64,000 nt of DNA from Caldilineaceae bacterium (GCA_020634815.1 JACKBA010000005.1:215936-279935); one strand, 5' to 3'; positions 38,091 to 46,875 are shown, counted from the stretch's first letter. Numbers and translations: made by a program. The notes: generated by a model from the sequence alone, not told the origin.

Positions 38091-38909
38091 CTATTTCGGC
38101 ACGGGGATGCCGAGCCGCTTCGCTTCGGTCAGGGCCCAACCGGGGACGGGCGCCGGCGCTGCCTGCGATGGCAGGCGCAATGCCGCCTCCGAGGTCATGT
38201 CCACATGCATCTCGCTGCTCAACGCGTCGACAACGGTCTTCAGCACCTGGACGCGCGCAAAGTTCTTGTCATTGCCGGCAATCACCGTCCACGGCGTGTG
38301 GGCAGTGGTCGTCTTGATGAGCATATCCTCGACGGCCTGCTCGTAGATCGGCCACTTGTCGCGGTTGCGCCAATCCTCATCGGTGAGTTTCCATGCCTTG
38401 TTGGGGCGGTTCTGGCGATCCTCGAAGCGGCGCAGTTGCTCATCCTTGCCGATGTGGATCCAGAACTTGAGGACGATCGTGCCGAAGTCCACCAACTGCG
38501 TCTCGAAGTCCTTGATCTCCTGGTAGGCGCGCTGCCACTCCTCGGTGCGCGCAAAGCCCTCGACGCGCTCGACCATGACGCGGCCGTACCAACTGCGGTC
38601 GAAGATGGCGATGTTGCCGCGATCGGGCAGGCGCCGCCAGAAGCGCCACAGGTAGTGCTTGTCGGCGTCGTCGCCGCGCGGGGCGGCGATGGGATGGACG
38701 ACATAGCCGCGCGGGTCCAGCCGCTCGGTCAGGCGGTTGATGGCGCCGCCCTTGCCGGCCGCGTCCCACCCTTCGAAGACGATGACGCAGGGCCGCTGCT
38801 GGTGATAGAGGTGATAGCCCAGCAGGCGAATCTGCGTCTGGTAGAGATCGACCTGGCGGGTGTACTCGTCCTTGTCCAGCTTCTGGGTGAGGTCGATGAT
38901 CTCAAGCAT
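38091..38909 (-). CDS. polyphosphate kinase 2 family protein, second tandem copy
   Basis: This 272-residue PPK2 enzyme transfers phosphate between polyphosphate and nucleotides. Walker A lies in VIVFEGWDAAGKGGAINR, Walker B in IAIFDRSWYGRVMVERVEGF, with the lid region DKWPIYEQAVEDML. The sequence is closest to the catalytic half of polyphosphate:AMP phosphotransferases (class II). Its ATG lies inside the end of the upstream PPK2 gene (8-base overlap) behind GGAGGTGG, so the pair is translationally coupled. N-termini of the two copies (MLEIIDLTQKL and MLDAVDLTQSL) show a local duplication. Confidence 0.9.
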   Translation of the reverse strand: MLEIIDLTQKLDKDEYTRQVDLYQTQIRLLGYHLYHQQRPCVIVFEGWDAAGKGGAINRLTERLDPRGYVVHPIAAPRGDDADKHYLWRFWRRLPDRGNIAIFDRSWYGRVMVERVEGFARTEEWQRAYQEIKDFETQLVDFGTIVLKFWIHIGKDEQLRRFEDRQNRPNKAWKLTDEDWRNRDKWPIYEQAVEDMLIKTTTAHTPWTVIAGNDKNFARVQVLKTVVDALSSEMHVDMTSEAALRLPSQAAPAPVPGWALTEAKRLGIPVPK

Positions 38910-39987
38910 GGTCCACCTCCGCGTCGGCATTCGTTGCGGGAACAGCAGGCGTCTTTTTGCGGCGCCTGGCCGGCGGCGCGCCGCCATCGACGGCGACCGG
39001 TTCGGGCGATGGCAACTCTTCCGCCACCGCGACCGGGATTTCGACCGGCTCGGCAGCCGCGCTTTCGCCTTTCGCCTTTTTGGCCTTCTTCCCCGCCTTT
39101 GTCTTCTTGGCAGCCGGCGCTTCCTCCTCGACGATAATTGCGATCGTTTCCTCTGACCGCGCATCGGCGTTAGCGGGCTTCTTCTTTTTCTTCTTCGCTT
39201 TGGACTTCTCTTTCTTGGCCTTTGTCGGTTTGATCTTGCCGGCGACCAACGCGTCGATCGACGGATAGCTCGACGCCTCCAGGCCCAGTGCAGCCTCCAG
39301 CCGCGTGATGATGGCGTCGCAGACGGTGTAGAGCCGCACGTCGCCGTCGGTGGCCGGGACAACCGTCCACGGTGCGATGGCGGTGCTCGTCTTGTCGATC
39401 ATGTCGCGCACGGCCGCCAGGTATTCGCCGTAGCGGCGGTGATTCTCCCAATCCTCGGCGGTGACGCGCCAGGCATTCTCGGGTTCCGACGCCAGTTGCA
39501 TGAAGCGGCTCAGTTGCTCCTCTTTGCTGATGTGGAGCCAGAATTTGAGGAAGATCGTGCCGTCGTCGGCGAGCGTGCGCTCGAAGCCGTTGATCTCCTC
39601 GTATGCGGCGATCCACTGTGCCATGGGCGTCAGGCCGTTGACGCGCTCGACAAGGACGCGGCCGTACCAGCTTCGGTCGAAGATGGCGATCTGTCCGTGG
39701 CGCGGGATGTTCATCCAGAAGCGCCAGAGCCACGGCTTGCGTTGCTCGTGCGTGCGCGGCGCCTGCGTGGCGAGCACCTTGTAACCGCGCGCGTCGAGCC
39801 GCTGCGTGAGCTGGCGGATGGTCGTCCCCTTGCCGGCCGCATCCCAACCCTCGAAGACGATGATCACCGGCCGCTTCTGTTCGTAGATCAGTTCCGAAAG
39901 GTCAAAGATGCGTTCGAGCTGCGCCTTGCGCACAGGCTTGTAGGCGCTTTTCTTCAACGACTGCGTGAGGTCGACGGCATCGAGCAT
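38902..39987 (-). CDS. polyphosphate kinase 2 family protein with Lys/Ala-rich tail, first tandem copy
   Basis: The product has 361 residues. The PPK2 domain (about 1-250) has Walker A IVFEGWDAAGKGTTIR and Walker B IAIFDRSWYGRVLVERV. An extra ~110-residue tail is very rich in Lys, Ala, Glu and Pro (for example KAKKKKKK) and is absent from the second copy. A basic tail could bind polyphosphate or nucleic acid; that is inference. An AAGGAG site precedes the ATG. The donor/acceptor preference is not readable. Confidence 0.9.
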   Translation of the reverse strand: MLDAVDLTQSLKKSAYKPVRKAQLERIFDLSELIYEQKRPVIIVFEGWDAAGKGTTIRQLTQRLDARGYKVLATQAPRTHEQRKPWLWRFWMNIPRHGQIAIFDRSWYGRVLVERVNGLTPMAQWIAAYEEINGFERTLADDGTIFLKFWLHISKEEQLSRFMQLASEPENAWRVTAEDWENHRRYGEYLAAVRDMIDKTSTAIAPWTVVPATDGDVRLYTVCDAIITRLEAALGLEASSYPSIDALVAGKIKPTKAKKEKSKAKKKKKKPANADARSEETIAIIVEEEAPAAKKTKAGKKAKKAKGESAAAEPVEIPVAVAEELPSPEPVAVDGGAPPARRRKKTPAVPATNADAEVDHA

Positions 39988-40072
39988 GGGGAACTCCTTG
40001 TTGGATTGATGGGGAGAACTTATCTGATTGTGACGCTATCCGCCTCGTCTGTCAAGCACGAATCGGACTTCT

Positions 40073-40113
40073 CGGATCCGCGTTCATCCGCCCAATCCGC
40101 CGCATCCGCGTTC
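40073..40113. repeat. ATCCGC-word intergenic repeat
   Basis: GGATCCGCG, CATCCGCCCAATCCGCCG and CATCCGCG follow one another just after the arginase gene. It resembles the word-reiterating intergenic elements elsewhere in the window. One copy only is seen here. Confidence 0.35.
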
Positions 40114-40129
40114 CATTCTTCAAACCTGC

Positions 40130-41059
40130 CTACAGGATCTGCTGCCCAAGCAACGACGCCGTCAACTCCACGGCCACCTCCGCGGTGCGGTTGCCCTCGT
40201 CGAGAATAGGGTTGACCTCGACGATGTCCAGCGAGCAGACCTTGTCCGATTCAGCCAGGATCTCCATGAGCAGGTGCGCCTCGCGAAAGGTGAGGCCGCC
40301 GGCCACCGGCGTGCCGACGCCCGCCGCCACGGACGGCTCCAGCGCGTCCATGTCGAAGCTGACGTGGATGCGTTCCAGCCGGTTGAGCCGCGCCAGCGCG
40401 CGGCGCGCCACCGTGGCCATGCCCAGTTCGTCGATGTCGCGCATGGTGTAGACGATGATCCCGCTGTGCGCCAGCGCAATGCGTTCCTGGCCGTCCAGGT
40501 CGCGGATGGCGATCATGACGATGTCCTGCGGCCGCAGCTTGGCGCCCTCGTGGCCGAGGTTGACCAGGTTCGGATGACCTTGCCCGGTCAGCACCGCCAT
40601 CGGCATGCCGTGAATGTTGCCGGAGGGCGTCGTGTCGGGCGTGTTGAAGTCGCCGTGCGCGTCGACCCAGATGACGCCGAGCGGTCCGTGCGCCGCCATG
40701 CCGCTGATCGTGCCGATGGCCATGGCGTGGTCGCCGCCGAGGAAGATGGGGAAGTCCTGCGCGCTGCAACGCTGGGCAACGTCATAGATGGCCTGGCAGA
40801 CCGCACTGATGGCGCTGAGATGGCGTAGCCCGCCGCCGCCCGTTTCCACCCAGCGTTCGGCGCGCACGGTGTCCTCGTCGCGTTCGGGGACGTGGATGTT
40901 GCCGGCGTCGTGCACATCGTGGCCCAGGCGCACGAGGCGATCGTAGAGCCCGGCGTAGCGCACCGCGCTCGGCCCCATGTCGACGCCGCGACGCTGTTGG
41001 CCCAGGTCCATGGGCACGCCGACGATCTTGACGTGGCGCGGGTGAAGATTGACAGGCAT
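40130..41059 (-). CDS. rocF: arginase
   Basis: This 309-residue ureohydrolase converts arginine to ornithine and urea using two Mn ions. Ligand motifs are GGDHAMAIG (His111), DAHGDFNTP (Asp133, His135, Asp137) and SFDMDALEP (Asp236, Asp238). The substrate-loop segment SGNIHGMPMA is arginase-like rather than agmatinase-like. The C-terminal DIVEVNPILDEGNRTAEVAVEL is also typical. GGGAG precedes the ATG. No urease or ornithine gene is nearby. Confidence 0.92.
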   Translation of the reverse strand: MPVNLHPRHVKIVGVPMDLGQQRRGVDMGPSAVRYAGLYDRLVRLGHDVHDAGNIHVPERDEDTVRAERWVETGGGGLRHLSAISAVCQAIYDVAQRCSAQDFPIFLGGDHAMAIGTISGMAAHGPLGVIWVDAHGDFNTPDTTPSGNIHGMPMAVLTGQGHPNLVNLGHEGAKLRPQDIVMIAIRDLDGQERIALAHSGIIVYTMRDIDELGMATVARRALARLNRLERIHVSFDMDALEPSVAAGVGTPVAGGLTFREAHLLMEILAESDKVCSLDIVEVNPILDEGNRTAEVAVELTASLLGQQIL

Positions 41060-41070
41060 GGTGTGTCTCC

Positions 41071-44000
41071 CTAATTCACTTTCTCAAGCCGCTCGACTTG
41101 CAGCCAGCCGCTGCCCCATTCGTCTTGCAGCCAGCGGCCCCAGATGCGCACCGGTTCCCAGGGCGCCGGGTTGTTGATCGATCGCGGCGGGATGGCGATC
41201 ACATAATTGGAGTGGTCGGCCAGGAAGAAGCCCTTGCCGCCGGTCCAGCCCGGCAGGCGAATGCCCAGCACCTGCACCGCCTGGCGCGGACGAGCGGGCG
41301 CCGCTTCGAGCGCCACACAGCCGGCCGGCGCCTGCACAAGATCGAGCGGGTGCACGCTGATCGGCTGCCCCAGGATGTGCTGCTCCCAGGCCAGCCGTTG
41401 CGCCGCCGTCTCCGCCGCAACCTGCTGGGCGACAAAGGCAAAGGTCATCTGCTGCATGCCGCTGGGCGAGGCGTGCGTGGCATCGTCGAGCAGCGCGGCG
41501 CGGCTGGCGCCCAGCCCGTCGAGCGCCCCGCACTGGATGAGATGGGCCAGTTCCTTGGCCTGCAACGGCACGCGCTGCACCAGGTCGGCCGGGCCGGCAA
41601 ACGGCGCGCCGGCGCGCTCGTCGATGATCGCCTGGACCGTCGCCTGGCGCAGGTCGCGCACCTGGCCCAGTCCCATGTAGAGCACGGGTCGCATTTCCTC
41701 GCCGGCTGGATCGGCCTCCTGCACCAGCGCGAACTCGTGCCGGCTGTAGTTGACATGCGGCGGGCGCACGGTGATGCCCAGCCGGCGCGCTTCGGCGATG
41801 TAGGTGGAGGCGTAGTGATAGCCGCCCCAGTTCGCCAGCCGCGCGCAAAGAAACGCGGCCGGCCAGTGGGCGCGCACATAGGCCGAGCGATAGCTGACAT
41901 CGGCGTAGGCGGTGGCGTGCCCCTGGTTGAAGCCGTAGCCGGCAAAGGGCTCCACCTGCTCCCACAGCGTGCGCGCCTGGGGCTCGGTCATGGCAGGACC
42001 GTCAGGCGCCGGGCGCTGGCAGCCCTGCACGAAGCGCTCGCGCATGGCGTCCATCTCCGCGCCCTGGAACTTGCTCATGCCCTTGCGCAGATGGTCGGCT
42101 TCTGCCCACGAGAGCCCGGCAATCTCGCGCGCGATGCGCAGGATCTGCTCTTGGAAGATCAGCACGCCCTTGGTGCGCCGCAGGATCGGCTCGAGCGCCG
42201 GATGCTGGTAGGTCACCGGCTCCTCGCCCCGATAGCGGCGGATGAAGTGCTGTGCCATGCCGCCCAACGCGGGCCCCGGCTTGAAGAAGGCGTTGGCAAT
42301 GGCCAGATCCTGAACCGAGCGCGCCCTCAACTGGCGCAGGGTACGCTGCGCGCCGCTCGACTCGCACTGGAAGACGCCGATCGTGTCGCCGGCCTCCAGC
42401 ATCGCGCCAGTCGTCGGGTCGTCGAGCGGGATCTCCTCGACGCGCAGGGTCGGATCGTAGTGGGCGCGCACCATCTCGGCGGCGTCGGCCAGCACGGTCA
42501 GGGCGCGGATGCCGAGGATGTCCATCTTGGGCAGGCCGATGGCCTCGACGTCGCCGTGGTCGAACTGGGTGATGAGAAAGCCCTTGGGCGCCCACTGCAC
42601 CGGTACGTAATCCGTCAGCGGGCCGGGCGTGATGACGACGCCGCCGGGGTGCACGCTCAGGTGGTCGGGCTGGCGCAACAGGCCGAACGCATCGCCCACG
42701 ATCGGGTGGAGCGCGCGATCTTCGACCTTCTCCAGCGCGCTCTCCAGCGTCTGGCGCGTGCGGCGGCGCGGGTCCGGGTGCCAGTCCTCGGGCAGGCGGC
42801 GCACCAGGCGCTCGGTGGTGGCGTCGTCGAGGCCGTACGCCTTGGCCGTCTCGCGCAGGGCCGAGCGCAGGCGCAGCGTGCTGATCGTCGCGACCAGGGC
42901 GACGCGTTCTTCGCCGTAGGTGTGGCGGATGTACGCCAGCACCTCATCACGGCGGATGCTGCAAAAGTCGAGGTCGATGTCTGGCAGGCTGCTGCGCGCC
43001 GGGTTGAGAAAGCGCTCGAAGAGCAGGTCGTGCTCGATGGGGTCGACGGTGGTGATGCCGGCGCAGTAGGCGACCAGCGAGTTGGCGACGCTGCCGCGCG
43101 TCGAGACCGGGATGTCGCGGCTGCGCGCAAAGCGCACGACATCGGCGACGAGCAGGAAAAGGGGCGAGAAGCCGTGTGTGGCGATGGCGGCCAGTTCGCG
43201 GGCGAGCCGCTGCGCCAGCGCGCCATCCTCAGCCGCGGCCGCAGCGCCGTAGCGCACAGCCAGCCCGGCGCGGGCCTGGCCGGCAAGTGCCGCGTCGGGC
43301 GTGGCCGCGCCGGGCAGGTCGAGCACCGGCCAGATGGGGCGACCGTCGGGCAGGGCGGGTTGGCAGGCCGCGGCGATCTGCCGCGTGGCATCCAGCGCGG
43401 CGGGGAAGGCGGCGAAGCGCGCGCGGAGGTCGTCCGGCGCCGGCCAGTGCAGGTCGATGGCGGGATCGCCGCCGTCGGGCAACTCGTCCGGCGTGAGGTC
43501 GTCCAAGCGCTTGTTGCGGGCGATGGCGGCGAGCAGGCGCAGACGCTGGCGGTCGCCCGGCGCCATGCAGAAGATCGGCTGCACGGCCACGGTGCCCAGC
43601 CCGAAGCGCGCGGCCAGCGCGCTGACTTCGTTGGCGATGGGGCGATCCCGCTCGCCGTGCAGTTCCAGCGCCAGCCAGGCTTGCTCGCCAAAGACGCCGG
43701 CAAGCTGGCTGGCCACGCGGCCTGCTGTGCTGCGCTCGCCGCGGCGCAGGAGCCGGTCGAGCCAGCCGCGGCGTCCGCCCGACAGACAGATGAGGCCATC
43801 CCGGTTGCGCTTGATCTCCTCCCAGGTCAGCCAGCCATTGCCCGTGCTGCGCTCCGGTGAGCCTTGCAACGCCGACGACAGGCGGCAGAGCGAGCGGTAG
43901 CCCTCCGCGCCGGTGGCGAGCAGCACGAGCGCGCCGGGCGGGTCGCCGCCAGCCAGGCCGGCCGGCGCCTCCACCAGCGCCGTCATGCCGATGATGGGCT

Positions 44001-44181
44001 GCACGCCGGCCTCGACGCACGCGCGGTGAAACGCGACCGCCCCGTAGAGCACGTTGGTATCCGTCAGGGCGAGGTGGGTCAGCCCGTCCTGCGCCGCGCG
44101 CGTTGCCAACGCCTCCACCGAGGGCGTGGCGCCGAGCAAGGTATACCACGAATGAACGTTCAAGTGAACGAAGCCGGACAT
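41071..44181 (-). CDS. dnaE2: error-prone DNA polymerase DnaE2 (PolIII alpha-like)
   Basis: This 1036-residue C-family polymerase has an N-terminal PHP domain (GFVHLNVHSWYTLLGATPS, LALTDTNVLYGAVAFHRA), catalytic acids in SLPDIDLDF, VSTRGSVANSLVAYC, and the FNQGHATAYADVSYRSAY segment. Then come helix-hairpin-helix and OB domains near the C-terminus. Length and the short tail fit the DnaE2/ImuC group rather than the replicative DnaE1 (about 1150 or more). DnaE2 usually works with ImuA and ImuB; neither is visible here. dinB lies 6.6 kb downstream on the same strand. ATG 44181 directly precedes the PHP strand. Confidence 0.9.
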   Translation of the reverse strand: MSGFVHLNVHSWYTLLGATPSVEALATRAAQDGLTHLALTDTNVLYGAVAFHRACVEAGVQPIIGMTALVEAPAGLAGGDPPGALVLLATGAEGYRSLCRLSSALQGSPERSTGNGWLTWEEIKRNRDGLICLSGGRRGWLDRLLRRGERSTAGRVASQLAGVFGEQAWLALELHGERDRPIANEVSALAARFGLGTVAVQPIFCMAPGDRQRLRLLAAIARNKRLDDLTPDELPDGGDPAIDLHWPAPDDLRARFAAFPAALDATRQIAAACQPALPDGRPIWPVLDLPGAATPDAALAGQARAGLAVRYGAAAAAEDGALAQRLARELAAIATHGFSPLFLLVADVVRFARSRDIPVSTRGSVANSLVAYCAGITTVDPIEHDLLFERFLNPARSSLPDIDLDFCSIRRDEVLAYIRHTYGEERVALVATISTLRLRSALRETAKAYGLDDATTERLVRRLPEDWHPDPRRRTRQTLESALEKVEDRALHPIVGDAFGLLRQPDHLSVHPGGVVITPGPLTDYVPVQWAPKGFLITQFDHGDVEAIGLPKMDILGIRALTVLADAAEMVRAHYDPTLRVEEIPLDDPTTGAMLEAGDTIGVFQCESSGAQRTLRQLRARSVQDLAIANAFFKPGPALGGMAQHFIRRYRGEEPVTYQHPALEPILRRTKGVLIFQEQILRIAREIAGLSWAEADHLRKGMSKFQGAEMDAMRERFVQGCQRPAPDGPAMTEPQARTLWEQVEPFAGYGFNQGHATAYADVSYRSAYVRAHWPAAFLCARLANWGGYHYASTYIAEARRLGITVRPPHVNYSRHEFALVQEADPAGEEMRPVLYMGLGQVRDLRQATVQAIIDERAGAPFAGPADLVQRVPLQAKELAHLIQCGALDGLGASRAALLDDATHASPSGMQQMTFAFVAQQVAAETAAQRLAWEQHILGQPISVHPLDLVQAPAGCVALEAAPARPRQAVQVLGIRLPGWTGGKGFFLADHSNYVIAIPPRSINNPAPWEPVRIWGRWLQDEWGSGWLQVERLEKVN

Positions 44182-44210
44182 CCCCAAAGACCTCTGGCGT
44201 GCTGATGGCC

Positions 44211-44280
44211 GAAAAACAATCTCCAATCTCTGCTCCCCAGTCTCGACATGTGTGAGAACCGGAGAAGAGATTGGAGATTG
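44211..44280 (-). terminator. terminator after the L,D-transpeptidase gene
   Basis: 15-bp perfect arms (CAATCTCCAATCTCT / AGAGATTGGAGATTG) enclose a 34-base loop and are followed by five T on the minus strand. It is made of the short word GGAGATT in tandem. Confidence 0.75.
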
Positions 44281-44304
44281 CGCCGCAGACTCTGATTGCG
44301 CTGG

Positions 44305-45162
44305 CTACTGCGTGACGACGACTTCGGTGCCGACGTCGGCCCACTCGAACAGCGCCTTGGCCTCGGGCACGCGCAGATTGACGCAGCCGTGGCTGACCGG
44401 CGTGCCGAAGTTGTCGTGCCAGTAGGCGCCGTGGATGGCAAAGCTGCCGTCATAGTACATGGTCCACGGCACGTCGGGCGTGTCGTAGTCGATACCGCGC
44501 ATGCGCGTCTCTTCGTACTTGCGGTAGACGGCGAAGGTGCCGGGCAGCGTACGGAAGCCAGGCTTGCCGGTGCTCACCGTCGTCTCGAAGACGGGGACAT
44601 CGCCCTGCCACGCCGTGAGCGACTGGTCGGAGATGTCGATGGCGATCCAGCGCTTGCCTTCGGCGGGAGCATCGGTGCGGAAGACGACCGGCGCCGGCTC
44701 GGGCTTGGCTTTCTCCTCCGCCGCCGTGTCGGGCTTGGTTTCATCGTCAGACGCCGGTTTCTCCTCCGGCGCCGGCGCGCCGGCATTGGCAATCGTCACC
44801 GGCACAAAGGTCTCCTCGTAGTTGAGATTACTATGCACGACGCGCAGGCGTAGCGTGTGCTTCCCATTGGGATAGAGCGTCGTGTCCCAGGTGAAGAGAT
44901 CGCCATTGGTCACGGGGCTCTCGCCGAGCGCCAGGAAGGTGGCGCGGGACGGGTCGCCGTCAAGGATCAGGTCGGCCTGCCACTTGCGGAAGGTGGGGTG
45001 GGCCGCCGTTCCGTGCACCTCCACCGAGCCGGAGACAGTTGCGCCGGATGTGGGGAAGGTGATCGTCCCTTCGTCATCGGCCAGGGCCGGTACGGCAAAG
45101 AGGGTGATCGCAACTGCTGCCATCACCACGGACATCCAAATCGTTCGAACTGAGAAAACCAT
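44305..45162 (-). CDS. L,D-transpeptidase (YkuD domain), exported
   Basis: This 285-residue wall enzyme forms or edits 3-3 peptidoglycan cross-links. A signal peptide (about 1-28, ending VPALA) is followed by an Ig-like domain (about 30-125). A Glu/Lys/Pro linker and the YkuD domain (about 165-285) complete the protein. The catalytic motif SHGCVNLR (Cys260) and the conserved IHGAYWHDNFG are present. The protein thus acts outside the membrane. It has no neighbours of the same pathway, though an AmpD-like amidase gene lies about 1.7 kb away. Confidence 0.92.
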   Translation of the reverse strand: MVFSVRTIWMSVVMAAVAITLFAVPALADDEGTITFPTSGATVSGSVEVHGTAAHPTFRKWQADLILDGDPSRATFLALGESPVTNGDLFTWDTTLYPNGKHTLRLRVVHSNLNYEETFVPVTIANAGAPAPEEKPASDDETKPDTAAEEKAKPEPAPVVFRTDAPAEGKRWIAIDISDQSLTAWQGDVPVFETTVSTGKPGFRTLPGTFAVYRKYEETRMRGIDYDTPDVPWTMYYDGSFAIHGAYWHDNFGTPVSHGCVNLRVPEAKALFEWADVGTEVVVTQ

Positions 45163-45265
45163 GATCCGCGTCGTGCCTTTCTTTCAATGGTCGTTGCGAG
45201 GCGTGCCGCTCAAGGCGAGAGCGCGCCTCCGTCAGTCGTGCGCTTTTGAGAACTGCCGCCCGCGC

Positions 45266-46066
45266 TCAAGGTTGCTCGTAGTCGACGGCCACGGATGCTG
45301 CGAGCACGGTGCGCAGGTATTGTAGCACGGCAACGTGCTCCGGGTGATCCTGGTAGCGTTGCATGTCGGCCAGGCTGTCGAAGCGGGTGATGAGCGCCAG
45401 GTCATACGAGCGGCCGGAGTGCAGTACGTCCAGGCCCACCTCGATGCTGCGCAGTTCGGGGACTTTGCCCTGCAACCCGCGCAGCAACGCAGATGCCTTG
45501 GCCAGAATCTCCGGCGCCGGCTCCTGGAACTGCATGAGCACCACGTGCGTGAGCGGGCGCGGCGGCGCCACCGCCGGGCGCGCCCGGCCGCTGAGATCCA
45601 GCCGCATGACATTCTCGCCTTCGTGCACCTCGCCGGTGTCGACAAAGCCGAGCCGGGCGTAGAAGGGCTGCGGGCTGCCCTCGGCCGGCACGTAGCTCAC
45701 GCTCAGCTCGGTGGCGTTGGGCCGGCTCAGCACATAGTCGATAAGCTGCTCCATGGCCTGCGTGGCAAAGCCCATGCCCTGGTAGCGCGCATCCATCATC
45801 AGGCGCCACAGGTAATACTCCGGGGCAAAGGGATCGTCGTAGAGCATGACGAAGCCTACGGCGGTGTCACCGGCGTAGATGGCGCGTGCCCATGCCAGCG
45901 GCTCGAAGGCGGCCTGGGCCAGCGAAACGGTATTGGGCGCCACGAACTGCTCCTGGTCGGGCGCGACTTTGAGGCGCATTACCTCTCTGAGATTGTCGCT
46001 CGTGACCGGGCGCAAGGAGACAATCGCCGTCCGTTCGATTGCGGCCTCTCCACTGTCGGTGCTCAT
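45266..46066 (-). CDS. GNAT acetyltransferase fused to a Dabb-type alpha/beta-barrel domain
   Basis: The product has 266 residues. The N-terminal GNAT domain (about 14-158) has the acetyl-CoA loop MDARYQGMGFATQAM and QPFYARLGFVDTGE, resembling diamine acetyltransferases (BltD/PaiA type). The C-terminal part (about 170-262, LTHVVLMQFQEPAPEILAKA and YDLALITRFDSLADMQRYQ) matches the stress-responsive Dabb ferredoxin-like fold. Fusion of these two domains is unusual. The frame runs through both without a break, so it is not an artefact of a missed stop. Substrates are unknown. Confidence 0.82.
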   Translation of the reverse strand: MSTDSGEAAIERTAIVSLRPVTSDNLREVMRLKVAPDQEQFVAPNTVSLAQAAFEPLAWARAIYAGDTAVGFVMLYDDPFAPEYYLWRLMMDARYQGMGFATQAMEQLIDYVLSRPNATELSVSYVPAEGSPQPFYARLGFVDTGEVHEGENVMRLDLSGRARPAVAPPRPLTHVVLMQFQEPAPEILAKASALLRGLQGKVPELRSIEVGLDVLHSGRSYDLALITRFDSLADMQRYQDHPEHVAVLQYLRTVLAASVAVDYEQP

Positions 46067-46439
46067 GCGAATCCCTTTCTATCTGGCTTGCCCCATCCGC
46101 GGCGGGTCTGAGGCCGGCGTGGGCGCACATGTCCCAAACCTGCCATGCCACTGCCGGAGGGTGATCTGGGTGGACGTGCTGAATTGTCGATAGCGGCTAT
46201 TGAACCATCGACCGGGGGCTGCGTCAACGTTGGGTTACCGCCAGGTGCGCCGCCGGTCTTTGGCACGGGGAGCTTGCCGGGTAATGGCAATCAATATGTG
46301 CTATTTTCGCCACTTTGACAGATAGCTGAAATGGTACGGCGGCCGTGGGCCTGCTAAGCTTTGAGCATGGGAGGTAGTCTCCCGACACATGCATTGCAGC
46401 CAGGTTGGACGTCTGGTCTGAAGTCGGTCAAGCGCGAAC
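46067..46439. other. intergenic region, 373 bases
   Basis: This lies upstream of the minus-strand GNAT-Dabb gene and the plus-strand small Zn-ribbon frame. It must hold at least the GNAT-Dabb promoter. A short minus-strand frame (46063-46290) is Pro/Gly-rich and has no homology signal. No riboswitch or RNA could be recognised. Confidence 0.4.
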
Positions 46440-46664
46440 GTGCAAACGGCTGATGTCCCAATGGGTGTGGCTATGGCTACTGAACTGCTGACATCCATTC
46501 CCTGCCGAACCTGTGCCAAACGCGAGCACATGGAGGTGAAGTGCAGGGTGGAGATCCTGAAGACCCGCGTCGTCGTGCATGTTGAGTTGTACTGCTCGCA
46601 CTGTGGTGCGTTGCGGGCTGAGGCCGTGCTCGCGCTGAGCGAGCGCGAGTTCTCCTGGCATTGA
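46440..46664 (+). CDS. small hypothetical protein with two CxxC knuckles
   Basis: The frame gives 74 residues from GTG 46440 or 63 from ATG 46473. IPCRTCAKREHMEVKCRV and LYCSHCGALRAE supply two CxxC pairs about 33 residues apart, consistent with a zinc-ribbon fold around a beta-hairpin. No family is recognised. It stands alone between two minus-strand genes. The CxxC pairs argue for a real gene, but codon evidence is slight and the start is uncertain. Confidence 0.4.
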   Translation: MQTADVPMGVAMATELLTSIPCRTCAKREHMEVKCRVEILKTRVVVHVELYCSHCGALRAEAVLALSEREFSWH

Positions 46665-46793
46665 GCCCGCGGGGTCTGGAGGCGCTAAAGCCGGAAGTTG
46701 CCGGAACCTCGCTCTTGCCGTCGAACCAGGGGATGTCCCATCTCAACGCCTTGTCAGGTGCAGGCGCTGATTCCTACTGTTCGCCACACTGGC

Positions 46794-46856
46794 TGCAACT
46801 CCTGCCACCCATCACAAGTCGTGCGTCACGGTTGCGCTGCCAACCTTGCCAGAGGG
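46794..46856 (+). pseudogene. possible remnant of a transposase zinc ribbon (IS1/InsA-like)
   Basis: The stretch reads CNSCHPSQVVRHG and then, after a frame change, LRCQPCQR. Together these match the Cys4 zinc ribbon at the N-terminus of IS1-type transposases. No further transposase sequence follows before the intergenic repeat at 46876. It is a short decayed fragment at best. Confidence 0.35.
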
Positions 46857-46875
46857 AATGAGCGGAGCGACGGCT

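Noticed and set aside
41098..43860. A 920-codon open frame on the strand opposite dnaE2
   Set aside because: It is rich in Arg, His, Gln and Ala with no domain, and lies fully opposite a well-conserved polymerase. Long antisense frames are expected in G+C-rich genes.
46190..46290. Possible c-di-GMP or cobalamin riboswitch (GGGTTACCG and GCCACTG-like words)
   Set aside because: The words occur out of order and the required stems could not be drawn on either strand.
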